Assembly (NCBI RefSeq): GCF_023652955.1
Contig: NZ_JAKLOY010000001.1
Location: 1,547,196 to 1,611,195 of the forward strand
DNA: 64,000 bases
Source: Geomonas sp. Red32
Lineage (GTDB): Bacteria > Desulfobacterota > Desulfuromonadia > Geobacterales > Geobacteraceae
Direction of reading: 5' to 3'
The position numbers and the translations under genes are program-made. The first letter of the stretch is position 1; each line of letters starts with the position of its first letter. This document shows, one piece after another, positions 60,430 to 64,000 of the stretch. The notes under the pieces are model-generated. The model ran no database searches. It was not told the DNA's origin and saw only the letters and a list, made by a program, of their open reading frames with translations.

Positions 60430-63126
60430 TCAGCGAGTTATCTCCCGCCCGGATGCTTCGCCGCTGCTTTTGAGAGGGAGCGTCACGATCACTCTCAGTC
60501 CTCCCTTGCCGCGGTTCTGGGCCCGGATGCTCCCTCCGTGGGCCTCCACGATCCCCTTGCAGATGGAGAGCCCCAGCCCGGTCCCCCCCGCCCCCTCGGG
60601 ATAGGGCACCCGGTAGAACTTTTCGAAGATCCGTCCCAGGTCGGGCGGGGGAACTCCCCGGCCGCGGTCGGCTACCAGGATCTCGAGATCCCCGCCGCTC
60701 ACCTCCGCCGACAGCTCGATCGGCTCTTCGGCAGGCGAATACTTCACCGCGTTCTCCAAAAGGTTCACCAGTACCTGGGTCATCAGCACCGGATCCATCA
60801 TTACCAGCGGAAGATCTTCCGGCCATTTTGTGGTCACCTGGCGGCCGGCGAGCTGGGGTTCCAGTGCCGCCAGCGCACAGCCTGCCAGGTCCTGGACGTC
60901 GCACGGCTCCAGCTTGAGCTTCAAGGCGCCGGCTTCCAGGCGGGTCATGTCGAGGAGATTGCCGACGAAGCGGTTGAGCCTCCCCGCCTCGAGCCAGGCA
61001 CCCTCCACCAGGGCGTCCCGGTCCTCGCCGGAGAGCTTGGAGCCCCGGGCCCTGAGCGCCTCCAGCGAGCCGGAGATGGAGACCAGCGGCGTACGCAGAT
61101 CGTGGGAGATGGAGTTGAGAAGCGCCCTCTCCAGCCCCTCGCGCGCCTGCAGGATCTCGGCCTGCTCGGCCTGCTTGCTGAAGAGCACCCGTTCGATGGC
61201 GAGCGCCACCTGGGTGGTGAAGGCGAGCAGGAGCTGGCGCCCGAGCGGCGAGTCGTAGGCATGCTCGTCCGTTAGCTTCACCCCCAGCACTCCGAGCGAG
61301 TCCCCCGAGGTCAAAAGCGGCAGGAAGAGGAAATCGGCCGAACCGAGCGTTTCGGTACCGTGTCCCGCGGCCGAGCGGTTCCGGAAGGACCAGTCGGCCA
61401 CCGCGAGGTCGCGGGTCCCGAGAGTCAGCCCGGCGCTCGCTACCTTGGTCTCCAGGTGCTCGCCCTCGGGAAGGAGCACCAATAGCTGCGCCCCCATGCT
61501 CTGCTCGATGTTCTTCACGATGGCGTTGAGGATCCCCGGAAGGTCGGAGGCGACGGCGAGGTCGCGGCTCAGGTAGTAAAGGGTGGCGGTCTGCACTTCG
61601 CGCTCGCGGATCGCCTCCGCCCGCTCGCGCGCCTGCGAGACCAGGGTGCTGATCACCATACCCACCGTGAAAAGGGCGGCGAAGGTGATGAAATACTCGG
61701 TATCCGAGACGGCAAAGGTGAAGCGGGGAGGAACGTAGAAGAAGTCGAAGGCCAGCACGCTCAGTATTGCAGTGAGGACCGCCTCCTGCCTCCCGAGCCG
61801 GGTGGCGGCCAGCACCACTGCGAGGAGGTAGATCATCACCAGGTTGGTGGGGGCCAGGTACAGGCGCACCGGCTGGCACAAAAGCGAGGCGGCCAGCACG
61901 AGCACGAGGCTCTTCGCGAAGCCGGGCCAGCGGACGGTAACCTTCGGGCGCCGGGAGACCTTGGCCGGTTCCCCCTCGGCGGCGATACTCACCACGTGGA
62001 CGTCGATGTGGCCGGAGAGCCGGATCACCTCGTCTACCAGCGGCGTACGGAGGAACTCGCGCCAGCGCGGCTTGGAAGGCTTTCCCACCACGATCTTGGT
62101 GACGTTGTTGCGTTTGGCGTAATCGACCAGCGCCTCGGCGACCGAGGTGGAGGTGAGGTTCGCCACCTGCGCCCCCAGGCTCTCCGCGAGCCTCAGGTCC
62201 TTCCAGACCCGGACCCGGTTCTCCTGGAGATGCCTTCCGCTGCCGGGGGTCTCGATGTAGACGGTGTGCCAGGGAGCCTTGATGTCGTCGGCGAGCCGGC
62301 GCGCGGTCCTGATCAGCCGCTCGCTGAACGGGCTGCCGCTCACGCAGACCAGCACCCGTTCCGCGGCGGCCCAGGGGCCGGTGATGGAGCGGGCCTCCAT
62401 GTAGGCGCGCATCTGGTCGTCCACCCGGGCGGCGGCCCGCCGAAGCGACAGCTCCCGAAGCGCCATCAGGTTGCCGGGCTTGAAGAACTTCTCGGTGGCC
62501 ATGGCGGCCTGTTGCGGGATGTAGATCTTCCCTTCCTTGAGCCGCTGCAGAAGGTCCTCGGGGGGGATGTCGACCAGCCTGATCTCCACCGCCAGGTCGA
62601 GGAGGGAGTCGGGGACCGTTTCGCGGACCACGACGCCGGTGATCTGGGAGACCACGTCGTTGAGGCTTTCGAAGTGCTGGATGTTGACCGTGGTGTAGAC
62701 GTCGATTCCGGCGGAGAGGATCTCCTCGACGTCCTGCCACCTCTTCTCGTGGCGGCTGCCGGGGGCGTTGGTGTGGGCGAGCTCGTCCACCAGGGCGAGC
62801 TGCGGCTTTCTCGCCAGCACCGCGTCCAGGTCGAGCTCGGGGAGCACCACCCCCTGGTACTCGATCCCCCCCTTGGGGAGCACCTCCAGCCCCTCCAGCA
62901 GGAGGTCGGTGTCGCTGCGGCCGTGCGACTCCACGTAGGCCACCACCACGTCGCGCCCCTCGCGCTTTCTTTGGTGGGCCGCCTCCAGCATCGAGTATGT
63001 CTTGCCGACCCCCGCCGCGTACCCCAGGAAGATCTTCAGCTTGGCGACCCCCTTTTGGGCCTCCTCGGCCTGGGCCACCTTCAGAAAGGTTTCGGGGGAG
63101 GGGCGAGCCCCTTCGTCGTCTCTCAT
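60430..63126 (-). CDS. kdpD: Potassium-responsive sensor kinase KdpD
   Basis: An 898-residue sensor. Residues about 25-240 form the KdpD domain with Walker A GYAAGVGKTYSM; a Usp-like domain (about 250-375) is next; four membrane helices (about 400-490) follow, then a GAF-like region. HisKA has the phospho-acceptor His in NSISHDLRTPLVSISG (about 674), and the ATPase domain has LLENAVKYSP, DRGRGVPPPDLGRIF and GTGLGLSICKGIVEAHGG. It overlaps kdpC by four bases. Its partner KdpE is not next to it, the next gene being the LuxR/CsgD-like regulator. Confidence 0.95.
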   Translation of the reverse strand: MRDDEGARPSPETFLKVAQAEEAQKGVAKLKIFLGYAAGVGKTYSMLEAAHQRKREGRDVVVAYVESHGRSDTDLLLEGLEVLPKGGIEYQGVVLPELDLDAVLARKPQLALVDELAHTNAPGSRHEKRWQDVEEILSAGIDVYTTVNIQHFESLNDVVSQITGVVVRETVPDSLLDLAVEIRLVDIPPEDLLQRLKEGKIYIPQQAAMATEKFFKPGNLMALRELSLRRAAARVDDQMRAYMEARSITGPWAAAERVLVCVSGSPFSERLIRTARRLADDIKAPWHTVYIETPGSGRHLQENRVRVWKDLRLAESLGAQVANLTSTSVAEALVDYAKRNNVTKIVVGKPSKPRWREFLRTPLVDEVIRLSGHIDVHVVSIAAEGEPAKVSRRPKVTVRWPGFAKSLVLVLAASLLCQPVRLYLAPTNLVMIYLLAVVLAATRLGRQEAVLTAILSVLAFDFFYVPPRFTFAVSDTEYFITFAALFTVGMVISTLVSQARERAEAIREREVQTATLYYLSRDLAVASDLPGILNAIVKNIEQSMGAQLLVLLPEGEHLETKVASAGLTLGTRDLAVADWSFRNRSAAGHGTETLGSADFLFLPLLTSGDSLGVLGVKLTDEHAYDSPLGRQLLLAFTTQVALAIERVLFSKQAEQAEILQAREGLERALLNSISHDLRTPLVSISGSLEALRARGSKLSGEDRDALVEGAWLEAGRLNRFVGNLLDMTRLEAGALKLKLEPCDVQDLAGCALAALEPQLAGRQVTTKWPEDLPLVMMDPVLMTQVLVNLLENAVKYSPAEEPIELSAEVSGGDLEILVADRGRGVPPPDLGRIFEKFYRVPYPEGAGGTGLGLSICKGIVEAHGGSIRAQNRGKGGLRVIVTLPLKSSGEASGREITR

Positions 63127-63698
63127 GGATTCACCTTGACTCCGTCCAGTGCCAGGTTCAATTCAAGCACGTGTACCCGCGGCTCCCCTACGAAACCGAA
63201 TTTGGGAGGGCGGGTGTGGGTGGCCACCATGTCCCTGAGCACCCCTTCGCTCATCCCGCGCACCCGGGCGATCCTCTTGATCTGGACCGAGGCGGCCGCC
63301 GGGGAGATGTCGGGGTCGAGCCCGCTCGCCGAGGCCTCCACGAGGTCGGCCGGGATGACGCCGGTGACGCCGCTCTCCCGTAGCGCTTTGACCCGGTCCG
63401 CCACCGTCTTCAGGTAATCCGGGTTGGTGGGGGAGAGGTTGGATCCCCCGGAGCCCAGGGCGTTGTAGGGGAAGTCGCTCGTGGCGGAGGGCCTCGGCCA
63501 GAAGTACTTCGCCTCCGAGAACGGCTGGCCGATCAGCCGGGAGCCGAGCGTGCCCCCGCGGTCGCCGGTGATGAAGCTCCCCTGCGCCTTGGCGGGGAAG
63601 AGGACGGTGGCGATGCCGGTCACCAGGGCGGGGTAGACCCCGCCGCAGATGACGGTAAAAAGTATGAACAGCATGATGGCTGGGCGTATCTCTTTCAT
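63123..63698 (-). CDS. kdpC: Potassium-transporting ATPase KdpC subunit
   Basis: A 191-residue subunit of the KdpFABC K+ pump. It has one N-terminal membrane helix (IRPAIMLFILFTVICGGVYP, LVTGIATVLFP) and the family motifs GSRLIGQPFSEAKYFWPRPS, NALGSGGSNLSPTNPDYLKT and VTGVIPADLVEASASGLDPD with ISPAAASVQIKRIARVR. It follows kdpB by about 105 bases, in which a GC-rich palindrome lies. Confidence 0.96.
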   Translation of the reverse strand: MKEIRPAIMLFILFTVICGGVYPALVTGIATVLFPAKAQGSFITGDRGGTLGSRLIGQPFSEAKYFWPRPSATSDFPYNALGSGGSNLSPTNPDYLKTVADRVKALRESGVTGVIPADLVEASASGLDPDISPAAASVQIKRIARVRGMSEGVLRDMVATHTRPPKFGFVGEPRVHVLELNLALDGVKVNP

Positions 63699-63738
63699 GA
63701 CGGCTCCTTATCCAGCTAAATCTTTCACTGCGTAACTT

Positions 63739-63780
63739 CCCCCCTCCCCTGGAGGGAGGGGGCGAGGGGGTGGGGGAAGC
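63739..63780. repeat. GC-rich palindromic repeat
   Basis: CCCCCCTCCCCTGGAGGGAG and the following G-rich part match the repeat units at 55893-55995. It lies between kdpB and kdpC. Confidence 0.6.
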
Positions 63781-63803
63781 CTCGAGGTGGCACGCGCTCC
63801 CGG

Positions 63804-64000
63804 TTACACGAACATCCCTATCACGAGGTCGATCGCCTTGATCCCGACGAAGGGCGCGACGATGCCCCCCAGCCCGTAGATCAGCAGGTTGTTGATCAAC
63901 AGCTTCTCGGCCGGCATGGGGCGGAACTTGGTCCCCTTCAGGGCCAGCGGAACCAGGATCGGGATGATGATGGCGTTGAAGATGACCGCCGACAGGATGG
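63804..64000 (-). CDS. kdpB: Potassium-transporting ATPase KdpB subunit, C-terminal part
   Basis: Only the last 64 residues are inside the window; the start is beyond base 64000. The sequence [20 protein letters not shown], then [20 protein letters not shown] and [20 protein letters not shown], ending GMFV, is the last two membrane helices of the P-type ATPase subunit that drives K+ uptake. The stop codon is at 63804-63806. kdpC follows downstream. Confidence 0.93.
   Translation of the reverse strand, partial: ILSAVIFNAIIIPILVPLALKGTKFRPMPAEKLLINNLLIYGLGGIVAPFVGIKAIDLVIGMFV

Overview
The window reads as a stretch of chromosome from a GC-rich Desulfuromonadota/Geobacterales bacterium (Geobacter, Geomonas or Citrifermentans-like). 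That placement is my inference from gene content: a tetraheme c-type cytochrome, a CFI-box surface protein, a siroheme assimilatory-type sulfite reductase, a chemotaxis operon carrying cheC, and several families of short GC-rich palindromic repeats. I saw no tRNA, rRNA, CRISPR array, intact insertion sequence or prophage. Most of the region looks like ordinary core chromosome with a small accessory island (the toxin-antitoxin pair near 9.8-10.4 kb).

Layout. 0-9.4 kb: ileS and the start of lspA (minus), the potassium transporter kup (plus), a small unknown protein, an EEP-family nuclease/phosphatase and a large chemoreceptor. 9.8-25.7 kb: a RelE/XRE toxin-antitoxin pair; clpB behind a sigma-32-like promoter; an exported OB-fold protein; an M48 protease; a block of envelope proteins (beta-barrel, beta-helix with CFI box, TPR protein); a second proteostasis unit hsp20-lon followed by thiL; and yjbQ convergent on thiL. 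25.9-34.6 kb: folK, a transaldolase-like aldolase, a DedA protein, a CBS/DRTGG pyrophosphatase with a homocysteine methyltransferase-MTHFR fusion, a sulfite reductase-like siroheme protein with ttcA, and a membrane polyferredoxin. 34.7-43.6 kb: dksA-like gene, rimO, yajQ, lolA, and a minus-strand chemotaxis operon cheR-mcp-cheW-cheY-cheA-cheC with no cheB. 43.6-51.4 kb: an aminotransferase preceded by a leader peptide with five consecutive Ala codons and an attenuator, a VOC-cupin-SH3 operon, a thiolase-like protein without the catalytic Cys, a diguanylate cyclase, and an S24-like repressor that lacks the catalytic Ser. 51.4-57.9 kb: an autoregulated efflux operon tetR-mfp-(RND fused to TolC). 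58.3-64 kb: tetraheme cytochrome, a LuxR/CsgD-like regulator, and kdpD-kdpC-kdpB (the last cut by the window edge).

The observations most worth following are: (1) the Ala-codon leader peptide and terminator/antiterminator in front of the aminotransferase, which looks like classical ribosome-mediated attenuation for an alanine enzyme; (2) the single 1,469-residue ORF joining an RND pump to an outer-membrane TolC-type protein through what looks like an internal Sec signal peptide; (3) the Cys-to-Ser thiolase/OB fusion; and (4) the probably non-cleavable S24 repressor with repeats built into its own promoter. All function calls rest on reading motifs by eye; no database search was possible.
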